Notes: generated from the letters alone by a model not told the origin. Counted from the first letter of the stretch, positions 1 through 6,345 are shown. The stretch is 9,979 nt of DNA from Chloroflexota bacterium (GCA_003694775.1 RFJV01000104.1:1-9979), one strand, 5' to 3'. Translations and numbers: made by a program.

Positions 1-37
1 ATCCCTATGCCGGGCCCATTTTCTGGGGCATAGGGAT
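1..37. repeat. Perfect inverted repeat at window edge
   Basis: ATCCCTATGCC (1-11) is the exact reverse complement of GGCATAGGGAT (27-37), giving an 11-bp stem with a 15-nt loop. No T-run follows, so it does not look like an intrinsic terminator. It may be a small intergenic palindrome or the end of a larger element cut by the window. Confidence 0.6.
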
Positions 38-85
38 GCCCCAGCTACCATGATGCTGTAGGCGGATATCCTATTTGCCCCCAAA

Positions 86-126
86 TTGAAACGCACCCTC
101 CTGATTGGGGTGCGTTTCAAATTTTT
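86..126 (+). terminator. Rho-independent terminator of an upstream transcript
   Basis: TTGAAACGCACCC (86-98) pairs perfectly with GGGTGCGTTTCAA (108-120), giving a 13-bp stem with a 9-nt loop, followed directly by ATTTTT (121-126). This is the classic intrinsic-terminator layout for rightward transcription. No gene in the window ends upstream, so it presumably closes a transcript that enters from the left. Confidence 0.8.
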
Positions 127-339
127 GCCTGTCCCGGCAGAGACGGGGACGGATTGTTCCGGCCAGGCCGTCCGCGAATACAACACGAACCCCCTACCGG
201 GGACAGGTTCACGAATGGATTGTCTTCCCTGAAAATAACGTTTCGGTAGGGGCGGGTCTTTGGACCCGCCCCTACCGGGCGACCACAGGGGGTGGCCCCT
301 CCAGGCCGTCCATCCCTCTGGCGGGGACAGGTTTGCCGG
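127..339. other. Non-coding stretch with degenerate short repeats
   Basis: I see no convincing gene here. Several short sequences occur twice: CCAGGCCGTCC at 163-173 and 301-311, CCCCTACCGG at 191-200 and 269-278, and GGGGACAGGTT at 199-209 and 323-333. These copies lie around the perfect palindrome at 244-277. The arrangement suggests a decayed or duplicated intergenic repeat element rather than coding sequence. Confidence 0.5.
244..277. repeat. Perfect 15-bp palindromic intergenic repeat
   Basis: CGGTAGGGGCGGGTC (244-258) and GACCCGCCCCTACCG (263-277) form a perfect 15-bp stem around a TTTG loop. Hairpins with this GTAGGGGCGGGTC core are, from memory, common as dispersed intergenic repeats in Chloroflexota and some other phyla. 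That point is recall, not a search. The stem has no T-run behind it. Confidence 0.7.
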
Positions 340-415
340 GTAAAAAAATCTTAACAGAAAGTTTACCTTACCTTAATGTGCGCTTAACTCGCGGATAAAG
401 GTTTGTCCCTAAAAT
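340..415 (+). promoter_or_regulatory. PHO-box array and -10 box of the small-gene operon
   Basis: Hexamers resembling the PhoP/PhoB half-site TTAACA begin every 11 bp: GTAAAA (340), TTAACA (351), TTTACC (362), TTAATG (373), TTAACT (384) and ATAAAG (395). A -10 candidate TAAAAT (410-415) follows 9 bp after the last unit, and there is no recognisable -35 box. Direct repeats on an 11-bp phase, standing in for the -35 box, are the known architecture of phosphate-starvation promoters activated by PhoB/PhoP. The start of transcription would be near 421-423, just ahead of the ribosome binding site at 436-442. The array upstream of pstS has the same phase and the same gap to its -10 box. The four central units are strong; the two outer ones are weaker. 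Confidence 0.8.
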
Positions 416-447
416 AGCAGGTGTAATGACCAGGAAAGGAGGTTCAA

Positions 448-660
448 ATGATGGTAGAAACATCCGGTACGTTAGAACTGAAAATAGCCAGACTCCAGCA
501 CCGGCTGGCAGTTCTGGAGGAACATCAGCGGATGAGCCGGCCCTATCCGGCCTACCAGGCCAGATTGGCCCGGGAGATTTTCCGTCTCCGCCAGGAACTG
601 GCCTGGCTCACCAGCCGGCGAAACCATCCGGAAATAGCGACCTGCCCACTGGCGGCATAA
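448..660 (+). CDS. Small predicted coiled-coil hairpin protein, Pho-regulated
   Basis: This is a 70-residue protein that I do not recognise. The sequence suggests two amphipathic helices. Leu9, Ile13, Leu16, Leu20 and Leu23 follow a perfect 4-3 heptad spacing, and Leu40, Ile44, Leu47, Leu51 and Leu54 repeat the same pattern exactly 31 residues later. The helices are separated by a turn rich in Pro and Tyr (SRPYPAY, 30-36), so an antiparallel helical hairpin is likely. It is rich in Arg, Glu and Gln and has no signal peptide or membrane segment, so it should be cytoplasmic. A strong ribosome binding site AAGGAGG (436-442) precedes two adjacent ATGs at 448 and 451, and the second has the better spacing (8 nt against 5). 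It lies just after the PHO-box promoter and 18 bp before the next small gene. A role in phosphate signalling or as a binding partner is inference only. Confidence 0.75.
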   Translation: MMVETSGTLELKIARLQHRLAVLEEHQRMSRPYPAYQARLAREIFRLRQELAWLTSRRNHPEIATCPLAA

Positions 661-678
661 TCAACAAGGAGGCAAAAA

Positions 679-921
679 ATGCTGGCTTTAAAGAATCAAA
701 ACCGTTTTCGACGTCTGCTTAATGCATTGGAGAATGGCTGGGAAATTGAAGAACCGGTGCTTATCCGTGCTCCCTGGAATCTGAATGAAGAGACGGGGGG
801 CGTATACCATTTTGTCCTGCGAAATCGCCGCGAAGATAAAACCAGCCTGTTCAGCTTGCCCCCTTCCCCCGAACTTCTGCAGTTCCTCGCTACGCGGCGC
901 ATTACCGTTACCGCGGTATAG
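679..921 (+). CDS. Small hypothetical protein, second gene of Pho-regulated pair
   Basis: This is an 80-residue soluble protein of unknown function. Its start is well supported by AAGGAGG at 666-672, 6 nt before the ATG. The N-terminus is a basic helix-like segment (about residues 4-18). It is followed by the aromatic and acidic stretch ENGWEIEEPVLIR (18-30), a likely strand at YHFVLRN (43-49), and a C-terminal segment LPPSPELLQFLATRR (60-74) that probably ends in a helix. It has no Cys, no signal peptide and no membrane segment. The layout of a short helix, strands and a final helix could be a small alpha/beta domain, but I cannot name a family. It is almost certainly co-transcribed with the 70-aa gene 18 bp upstream and so under the same PHO-box promoter. 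I recall similar short proteins in Chloroflexota genomes but cannot confirm this. Confidence 0.75.
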   Translation: MLALKNQNRFRRLLNALENGWEIEEPVLIRAPWNLNEETGGVYHFVLRNRREDKTSLFSLPPSPELLQFLATRRITVTAV

Positions 922-1004
922 CCACCTGCTTTACCGGCAAACCGCAAGGAACACCCCTGCTCCTTTCTCCTCGTACAAAACAGCAGACCACCTTCACCCC
1001 ACCG

Positions 1005-1023
1005 GGCGACCCCAAGGGTCGCC
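1005..1023 (+). repeat. GGCGACCC hairpin, possible terminator of small-gene operon
   Basis: GGCGACCC (1005-1012) pairs with GGGTCGCC (1016-1023) around a CAA loop, and TTTACAAGTTTT follows. It is the first strong hairpin after the stop at 921, so it could act as a weak terminator. The same GGGCGACC core occurs at 278-285, beside the palindrome at 244-277, which suggests a dispersed repeat family instead. I cannot decide between the two roles. Confidence 0.45.
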
Positions 1024-1103
1024 TTTACAAGTTTTCACCTGGGGCTGGTACGAGGGGATGGTCTGCCTCCTTATATCTTACTTTCGTACTGCCTTCCTGC
1101 TGG

Positions 1104-1199
1104 GGTTTGTCCAGAATTCCTAAAATTCTGGACAAACCTGGGGGGATTCGGGGGGAATCCCCCCGCACCCCCCTGTCTGCCCAAAATTTTTGGACAGAC
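1104..1199. repeat. Cluster of three consecutive palindromes
   Basis: There are three stems in a row. GGTTTGTCCAGAATT (1104-1118) pairs perfectly with 1124-1138. GGGGGGATTC (1140-1149) pairs perfectly with GAATCCCCCC (1155-1164). GTCTG plus CCAAAA (1175-1186) pairs with the region 1188-1199 apart from one mismatch. The first and third palindromes share a TGTCC(A)-AATT-TGGACA theme. None has a clean T-run, so this looks more like a compact repeat element (REP or MITE-like) or a structured RNA than a simple terminator. Confidence 0.6.
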
Positions 1200-1211
1200 T
1201 CTCCTGCTGTG

Positions 1212-1298
1212 TTACCTTGTCTGTAAAATTTTCTTAACCTATCCTTTACGTACATTTAACCTTATCATAAACCTGTGTTAACAGCCCCCGGTTATAGT
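1212..1298 (+). promoter_or_regulatory. Extended PHO-box array and -10 box of the pst operon
   Basis: Seven half-site-like hexamers begin every 11 bp: TTACCT (1212), GTAAAA (1223), TTAACC (1234), TTTACG (1245), TTAACC (1256), ATAAAC (1267) and TTAACA (1278). A -10 candidate TATAGT (1293-1298) starts 9 bp after the last unit. Units 1234, 1245, 1256 and 1278 are the best matches, and the first two may be chance extensions. There is no conventional -35 box, as expected for a promoter that needs a bound PhoB/PhoP-type activator. Predicted transcription start is near 1305, leaving an untranslated leader of roughly 60 nt before pstS. The regulator itself is not encoded in the window. Confidence 0.85.
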
Positions 1299-1365
1299 GA
1301 GCAACTGAACGGGGCAAATGGCCTCCGTACCCAATTAACAAATTTCTTGGAGGAGACTGCATCTT

Positions 1366-2451
1366 ATGCAAACCAAACGCTGGTTCAATGTGGCAACTAT
1401 TCTGCTGTTTGTCGTTGTATCGGGACTGCTGGCCGCCTGCGGCGGGTCGACCGCACCCACAGCCGCACCGCAGGCCCAACAGCCGGCTGAGCAGGTCGAC
1501 CAGCCGACGGCCCAACCCAAAATGGAAGAAAAAGCCGCCACCCCTGAACTCCAGGTGGCACCGGTTTCGGCAGTGTCTGGTGGGGTGGTACTGCCGGAAG
1601 TAGACCCGCTGGCAGTGAGTGGAGACATCATCACCGCGGGGAGCAGTACGGTATTCCCCCTGAGCGAACGGATTGCGGAACGCTTTCAGGATGAGGGGTT
1701 CAGCGGGAACATCACCATCGACAGTATTGGCAGTGGGGCCGGGTTTGAGCGGTTCTGTGTGGCCGGGGAAACGGACATCAGCAACGCCAGCCGGGCGATA
1801 AAGGGGAGTGAGGTTGAGAGTTGCCGGTCGATAGGGCGAGAGCCGATAGAGTTTCGTGTAGGGACGGATGCCCTGGCAGTGGTGGTGAACCAGGAGAATG
1901 ACTTTGTAGAGGATGTGACGCTGGAAGAACTGGCGCAGATATTTTCCACCGCGGAGAAGTGGTCGGATGTGCGGCCGGAGTGGCCGGATGAGCCAATACA
2001 GCGGTTCATCCCGGGGACGGACAGCGGGACATTTGACTACTTTGTAGAAGAAGTGTTCGACAAGGATGAAGAGCCGATACTGTCGGCCAGCAACACGCAG
2101 TTGAGCGAAGATGACAACGTGCTGGTGCAGGGGGTGAAGGGGTCGCCATATGCGGTTGGCTTCTTTGGATATGCCTACTACAACGAGAATGCCGATGCCC
2201 TGAAAGCGCTGGCAATAGAAGGGATAGCGCCAACGGAGCAGAGCGCGGAAGATGGAAGCTACCCGCTGGCCCGCCCGCTGTTCATCTACTCGACGGCCCA
2301 GATAATGCAGGAGAAGCCGCAGGTCGCCGCCTTCATTAACTTCTATCTGACCCACGTCAACGAGGAAATTCTGGATGTGGGCTACTTCCCGGCCAGCGAA
2401 GAGGCCCTCAACCAGGCCAAAGCCAGCTTCCTGGCCGCGGTAGAGCAGTAA
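1366..2451 (+). CDS. pstS: Phosphate ABC transporter substrate-binding lipoprotein PstS
   Basis: This is the periplasmic or cell-surface phosphate receptor of the high-affinity Pst importer, 361 aa. A lipoprotein signal (residues 1-24) ends in the lipobox LLAAC with the lipidated Cys at 25. A low-complexity linker rich in Ala, Pro, Gln and Glu (about 27-85) tethers the globular domain. Phosphate-binding loops typical of the family are visible: AGSSTVFP (91-98), GSGAGFERF (122-130), DISNASR (137-143) and GTDSGTF (217-223). Cys131 and Cys153 may form a disulfide. The C-terminal part has the usual YPLARPLFIY motif (299-308). GGAGGAG at 1349-1355 sets the ATG at 1366. It is the first gene of the pst transcript and lies behind the PHO-box array. 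The codon choice is uneven: Ile is ATA in 9 of 11 cases between residues 142 and 315 and never before residue 142. Confidence 0.96.
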   Translation: MQTKRWFNVATILLFVVVSGLLAACGGSTAPTAAPQAQQPAEQVDQPTAQPKMEEKAATPELQVAPVSAVSGGVVLPEVDPLAVSGDIITAGSSTVFPLSERIAERFQDEGFSGNITIDSIGSGAGFERFCVAGETDISNASRAIKGSEVESCRSIGREPIEFRVGTDALAVVVNQENDFVEDVTLEELAQIFSTAEKWSDVRPEWPDEPIQRFIPGTDSGTFDYFVEEVFDKDEEPILSASNTQLSEDDNVLVQGVKGSPYAVGFFGYAYYNENADALKALAIEGIAPTEQSAEDGSYPLARPLFIYSTAQIMQEKPQVAAFINFYLTHVNEEILDVGYFPASEEALNQAKASFLAAVEQ

Positions 2452-2516
2452 GCTGGTATCGCTCCCCGCAATTGAATAATCCAGGCGGGGCGTAGAAGCC
2501 GGTCTACAGCGCCGTA

Positions 2517-2559
2517 CACAGCCCCCTTCCCGCCTCAAGCGGGAAGGGGCGTTGCTGTG
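2517..2559 (+). promoter_or_regulatory. pstS-pstC intercistronic stem-loop
   Basis: CCCCTTCCCGC (2523-2533) and GCGGGAAGGGG (2539-2549) form a perfect 11-bp stem around CTCAA. An outer stem CACAGC (2517-2522) with GCTGTG (2554-2559) extends it. No T-run follows. A strong hairpin after pstS fits the known pattern in which the binding protein is made in excess of the permeases, through partial termination or protection of the 5' mRNA end from decay. The mechanism here is inferred. Confidence 0.65.
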
Positions 2560-2592
2560 CAGAAGGACAGTCACTTGAAACAGGTCAAAAAA

Positions 2593-3780
2593 ATGCAGAA
2601 ACTGGAATCGTTCTCTCTGGTCCAGAAAGAAACTTCAACAAATACTCTTTTGAACACTTTGCGCTGCCGACTGCGGCCCGGAGAACTGGCGGTTGAAGCC
2701 TTTCTCTTTTTGGCCGCGGTCATCTCTATCTTTGTCACCATCGGGATTGTATACGTGCTGGGGGTAGAAACCTGGAGCTTTTTTGGCCGGATAAACTGGG
2801 AAGACACCAACAAACAGTTGGCCCAGCCGGTTGGCCCGGCAGATACCCGGCTGGTCGTTACCGAAAGCGGCAGTCCCATCCCGGTCGGGGCCATTATCCG
2901 GCTGGATGACGAAATAATGCAGGTCACCGCGGTTAAAGGTAATCAACTGGCTGTTCAGCGGGGGCAGGAAAACACCCTCCCCGCGCCGCACAAGGAAAAG
3001 CTGGACATCTACGAAGGGGAGCGGGTAGTGCTGTGGGAGTTCTTTACCGAAACTCGCTGGGAGCCGCAGATTGGCAACTTTGGCGTTCTGCCTCTGCTTA
3101 ACGCCACCCTGATGACCAGCGCCATCGCTATGCTGGTGGCCCTGCCGTTGGGATTGGCCGCGGCTATCTACCTCAGTGAATATGCCGGCCCCCGCACCCG
3201 CAGTATTCTCAAACCGGTGCTGGAAGTGCTGGCCGGCATTCCCACCGTGGTGTACGGCTACTTTGCCCTGACCTTTATGACCCCCCTACTGCGGATGATT
3301 TTCGGTGATGATGTGGTGCAGATTTACAACACCGCTTCTGCCGGGATTGTCATCGGCATTCTGGTGATACCTCTGGTCAGCTCGATGAGTGAGGACGCGC
3401 TCAGCGCGGTGCCCCGCGCTTTGCGGGAAGCGGCCTACGGTCTGGGCGCCACCCGGCTGGAAACCGTACTCCAGGTGGTTCTGCCCGCGGCCGCGTCGGG
3501 GGTTACGGCGGCTTTCATTGTGGCAATTTCGCGGGCCATCGGCGAAACGATGATTGTCGCCATTGCCGCCGGCGCCGGCCCCAACTTCACCTTCAACCCC
3601 TTTGAAGCCGCCGAAACTATGACCGGCCACATCGTCCGCATCAGCGGCGGCGATTTGAGCTACGACTCCATCGACTACAACAGCATCTTTGCCATTGGTC
3701 TGACCCTCTTTGCTCTCACCCTCACCCTGAATATCATCAGCCGCTACGTGGTGGCCCACTTCCGGGAGGAGTACGAATGA
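2593..3780 (+). CDS. pstC: Phosphate ABC transporter permease PstC with inserted extracytoplasmic module
   Basis: This is an inner-membrane half of the phosphate channel, 395 aa from the chosen ATG. Order: cytoplasmic N-terminus, first membrane segment (about 33-57), an extended extracytoplasmic loop (about 60-160), then the permease core. The core carries the EAA-type PstB-contact loop at 279-300 ([14 protein letters not shown]...LP) and the conserved SRAIGETM (313-320). The loop contains a segment (about 84-139) reading [17 protein letters not shown], then [12 protein letters not shown]. It resembles small beta modules of phage and surface proteins and is absent from enteric PstC. The start is uncertain: ATG 2593 has a weak AGG 8 nt upstream, TTG 2575 has AAGGA at 2563-2567, and GTG 2557 lies inside the stem-loop. 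The gene ends in a 4-bp overlap with pstA. Confidence 0.93.
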   Translation: MQKLESFSLVQKETSTNTLLNTLRCRLRPGELAVEAFLFLAAVISIFVTIGIVYVLGVETWSFFGRINWEDTNKQLAQPVGPADTRLVVTESGSPIPVGAIIRLDDEIMQVTAVKGNQLAVQRGQENTLPAPHKEKLDIYEGERVVLWEFFTETRWEPQIGNFGVLPLLNATLMTSAIAMLVALPLGLAAAIYLSEYAGPRTRSILKPVLEVLAGIPTVVYGYFALTFMTPLLRMIFGDDVVQIYNTASAGIVIGILVIPLVSSMSEDALSAVPRALREAAYGLGATRLETVLQVVLPAAASGVTAAFIVAISRAIGETMIVAIAAGAGPNFTFNPFEAAETMTGHIVRISGGDLSYDSIDYNSIFAIGLTLFALTLTLNIISRYVVAHFREEYE

Positions 3781-5063
3781 ACCGTGTTTCGACGTTCCCC
3801 CAAGAAAGCCAACTGCGCCGCCTGCTGGCCCGCCGAAAGAGAATCGGCTGGCTGTGGCAGGTCGTTTTTCTGCTGGCAACCATCCTGGTGGTGCTGTCGC
3901 TGATTGTCTTGCTGTACAATATCGTTGTTGGGGCTTTTGGATATGTGATTGTTCAGGATAAGGTCAGTCCCCAGGAGATTGTGCAGACTTATACCGATAC
4001 CCCGGAGGCCGCTCTGCACACCCTTTCTGCCGACCAGTACCGCTTTATCCTGGAGCAGAATCTGTCCAAAGGACTGCTCCGCCGCCTGAACAGCGAAGCA
4101 CCGCTGACCGAACGCTCCCGCGAGGAGCTTTACCGGCTGGTGGTAGAGCGGGTGGTCAAGCCGCGGGTGGTGCAGAGCTACTCCCTTGTGGATTCTATCT
4201 TTGAACGGGATAAAATCTTTGCCGAGGCCGCCGCTTTGCCTCACAGCCGGGTGGAGTTCCGGCGCTGGCTGAACCTGGATTTCCTGACCGGCAAGCAGGC
4301 CAGTGTCCCGGAACTGGCCGGGGTGCGCACCGCGCTGTTGGGGTCGCTGTGGGTGATTGCCATCACCGTTGTGGTGGCCCTGCCGCTGGGCGTGGCCGCG
4401 GCCATTTACCTGGAAGAATACGCGGCAGTGGTGGCGAATCCGTGGCTCCGCCGGCTGAACGCCGTCATCCAAACCAATATCAACAATCTGGCCGGTGTGC
4501 CTTCCATCATCTACGGCATTCTGGGACTGGCAATCTTTGTGCGCGGCCTGGAGGCATTTACCAGCGGCGCGGCCTTTGGCGCCACCGCTGACGGCGCTAC
4601 CGCCAACGGGCGCACTATCATGTCTGCCGGGCTAACCCTGGCCCTGCTGATACTGCCGATTATCATCATCAATGCCCAGGAAGCCATCCGGGCCGTACCC
4701 CAGTCTCTGCGGCAGGCCAGTATGGGGCTGGGGGCCACCCGCTGGCAGACTATCTGGCATCACGTTCTGCCCTCCGCCCTGCCGGGCATTCTGACCGGCA
4801 CTATCCTGTCCGTGTCGCGTGCCCTGGGCGAAACAGCCCCGCTGGTGGTGGTCGGGGCATCCACCTTTATCACCATCGACCCGGACGGCCCCTTTTCCAA
4901 ATTCACCACCCTGACCATCCAGATTTACCAGTGGACGGCCCGGCCTCAGGACGAATTCCGCAATATCGCCGCCGCGGCCATTATCGTTCTGCTGGTGCTT
5001 CTGCTGACCCTCAACGCCGCGGCCATTCTGCTCAGAAACCGGTACAGCCGGCGGCTGGTCTAA
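3777..5063 (+). CDS. pstA: Phosphate ABC transporter permease PstA, enlarged loop
   Basis: This is the second membrane half of the phosphate channel, 428 aa, against roughly 280-300 aa for well-known PstA proteins. The extra length is an extracytoplasmic segment of about 125 residues (55-180) between the first membrane helix (about 27-53) and the core. It is charged and apparently helical. The core has the contact loop [15 protein letters not shown] (313-327) followed by [10 protein letters not shown] (328-337), and [10 protein letters not shown] (347-356), which are characteristic of the family. The last membrane helix is about 396-418, with a short basic tail. The ATG overlaps the pstC stop as ATGA, and GGGAGGAG (3764-3771) sits inside the pstC end, so translation is coupled. 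The insertion may contact PstS or the cell envelope; I cannot assign it to a domain. Confidence 0.94.
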   Translation: MNRVSTFPQESQLRRLLARRKRIGWLWQVVFLLATILVVLSLIVLLYNIVVGAFGYVIVQDKVSPQEIVQTYTDTPEAALHTLSADQYRFILEQNLSKGLLRRLNSEAPLTERSREELYRLVVERVVKPRVVQSYSLVDSIFERDKIFAEAAALPHSRVEFRRWLNLDFLTGKQASVPELAGVRTALLGSLWVIAITVVVALPLGVAAAIYLEEYAAVVANPWLRRLNAVIQTNINNLAGVPSIIYGILGLAIFVRGLEAFTSGAAFGATADGATANGRTIMSAGLTLALLILPIIIINAQEAIRAVPQSLRQASMGLGATRWQTIWHHVLPSALPGILTGTILSVSRALGETAPLVVVGASTFITIDPDGPFSKFTTLTIQIYQWTARPQDEFRNIAAAAIIVLLVLLLTLNAAAILLRNRYSRRLV

Positions 5064-5089
5064 AGGAAATTGGAGAAAGGACAGACCAA

Positions 5090-5866
5090 ATGAACAACGG
5101 AACATACGCCATCGAACTGCAGAATCTCAACTGCTATTACGAAACCTTTCGGGCGGTAAAGGATGTCAACCTGCAAGTCAAGCGGAACAGGATTACCGCC
5201 TTTATTGGCCCTTCGGGGTGCGGCAAGAGCACTGTTCTGCGCGCCATCAACCGGATGAACGACCTCATCCCCGGCGCGCGCGTCGAAGGGCAGGTGCTGT
5301 TCAAGGGGCAAAATCTGTACGACCCCGCCGTAGACCCGGTAGAAGTGCGCCGCCGCATTGGGATGGTCTTTCAGAAGCCCAATCCGTTCCCCAAAAGCAT
5401 CTACGAAAATGTGGCCTGGGGAGCGCGCATCAACGGCTTTAAAGGCAATATGGATGAACTGGTGGAGCAGTCTCTGCGGGAGGCCGCCCTGTGGGACGAG
5501 GTCAAAGACAAACTGCACCAGAGCGGTTTGAGCCTGTCTGGCGGGCAACAGCAGAGGCTGTGCATTGCCCGTGCTATCGCCATCCGGCCCGAAATCATCC
5601 TGATGGACGAACCCGCTTCGGCCCTGGACCCCATCGCCACCCTGAAAATTGAGGATTTGATGCGCGAGCTGGTCAAAAACTACACCATCATCATCGTGAC
5701 CCACAATATGCAGCAGGCCGCCCGCGTTTCGGATTACACCGCCTTCTTTATGATGGACCGGGCCGACCGGGCCGGTATGTTGGTGGAATTCAACGAAACC
5801 GGTAAAATATTCACCAACCCCACCGACAGGCGTACCGAAGATTACATCACCGGTCGGTTTGGATAG
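5090..5866 (+). CDS. pstB: Phosphate ABC transporter ATP-binding protein PstB
   Basis: This is the ATPase that drives phosphate import from the cytoplasmic face of PstC/PstA, 258 aa, the usual family length. All ABC motifs are intact: Walker [10 protein letters not shown] (40-48), the Q-loop in QKPNPFP (95-101) that is diagnostic of PstB, signature LSGGQQQR (149-156), Walker B IILMDEP (169-175), the D-loop SALD (177-180) and switch His205. The chosen ATG has GGAG (5072-5075) and AAAGGA (5076-5081) upstream. A longer in-frame reading from 4931 would run back through pstA and is rejected. The gap after pstA is 26 bp, so the two share a transcript. No phoU follows, although phoU often comes next in pst operons. 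Confidence 0.97.
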   Translation: MNNGTYAIELQNLNCYYETFRAVKDVNLQVKRNRITAFIGPSGCGKSTVLRAINRMNDLIPGARVEGQVLFKGQNLYDPAVDPVEVRRRIGMVFQKPNPFPKSIYENVAWGARINGFKGNMDELVEQSLREAALWDEVKDKLHQSGLSLSGGQQQRLCIARAIAIRPEIILMDEPASALDPIATLKIEDLMRELVKNYTIIIVTHNMQQAARVSDYTAFFMMDRADRAGMLVEFNETGKIFTNPTDRRTEDYITGRFG

Positions 5867-5901
5867 GGGGCTAAATTTCAACAGGATTGGAGAACAGAAA
5901 A

Positions 5902-6324
5902 ATGACCCGCAAGAAGCGAGTCCTCTTTTTGTGCACCGGCAACTCTTGCCGCAGTCAGATGGCCGAGGGGCTGGTCAACCATTTTCTGGGCGACCGCTGG
6001 GAAGCCTTTTCTGCCGGAACAGAGCCGGCGGGGTATGTACACCCTCTGGCGGTCATGGTCATGCGAGAACTGGGGGTCGATATTACCGGCGGGCGTTCCA
6101 AGTCGGTGGAGGAGTTCCGGGAGATGGCCTTCGACCGGGTCATCACCGTGTGCGGTGACGCGGCCGAAAACTGCCCGGTCTGGCTGGGGCCGGGTAAAAC
6201 CACCCACATCGGCTTCCCCGACCCGGCCAAAGCCACCGGCTCCGAAGCCGAACGGCTGGCCGTTTTCCGGCAGGTGCGGGATGACATCCGCCGGCAGGTG
6301 CTGGCCTTTCTGGAAGCCGATTGA
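5902..6324 (+). CDS. arsC: Arsenate reductase, thioredoxin-coupled ArsC (LMW phosphatase fold)
   Basis: This is a 140-aa cytoplasmic enzyme expected to reduce arsenate to arsenite using thioredoxin. The P-loop CTGNSCRS gives Cys11-X5-Arg17, the nucleophile and oxyanion-binding Arg of the low-molecular-weight phosphatase fold. Cys84 and Cys91 (VCGDAAENC) match the CX6C redox pair that separates pI258-type arsenate reductases from true tyrosine phosphatases. The general-acid Asp is in FPDPA (105-109). The ATG at 5902 is preceded by GGAG (5889-5892); an upstream in-frame TTG at 5887 is less likely. It lies 35 bp after pstB without an obvious terminator, so it is probably co-transcribed. This makes sense because Pst also admits arsenate. 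No arsenite exporter or ArsR is seen nearby. Confidence 0.9.
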   Translation: MTRKKRVLFLCTGNSCRSQMAEGLVNHFLGDRWEAFSAGTEPAGYVHPLAVMVMRELGVDITGGRSKSVEEFREMAFDRVITVCGDAAENCPVWLGPGKTTHIGFPDPAKATGSEAERLAVFRQVRDDIRRQVLAFLEAD

Positions 6325-6345
6325 CTCGCGGCCCCTGCCCCTGAG

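Larger units (their letters stand above)
922..1211. other. Palindrome-rich non-coding region before the pst promoter
   Basis: I see no supported gene here. The stretch holds a small GC-rich hairpin (1005-1023), two long-range complementary pairs that cross each other (within 969-1066), and a run of palindromes at 1104-1199. The open frames across it are read through these palindromes and lack ribosome binding sites. It separates the small-gene operon from the second PHO-box array and must contain the end of the first transcript. Confidence 0.6.

Noticed and set aside
105..398. Open frame of 97 aa before the small-gene operon
   Set aside because: It starts inside the terminator stem, runs through the 15-bp palindrome and the PHO array, and has no ribosome binding site.
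785..1123. Open frame of 112 aa overlapping the 80-aa gene and the palindromes
   Set aside because: It overlaps a better-supported gene, lacks a ribosome binding site and reads through hairpin sequence.
1175..1199. Rho-independent terminator before pst
   Set aside because: The stem is interrupted by a mismatch, has almost no loop and is not followed by a T-run; kept only as part of the palindrome cluster.
1025..1255. Minus-strand open frame of 76 aa between the two operons
   Set aside because: It begins in the PHO array and is read through three palindromes; composition is not protein-like.
1335..1340. Another TTAACA near the pstS start codon
   Set aside because: It is out of the 11-bp phase of the array (57 bp from the unit at 1278) and lies downstream of the predicted transcription start.
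1246..2574. Long minus-strand open frame opposite pstS (442 aa)
   Set aside because: It lies opposite a certain pstS, has no recognisable domain, is rich in Arg/His/Pro/Gly as antisense frames are, and crosses the PHO array and the stem-loop.
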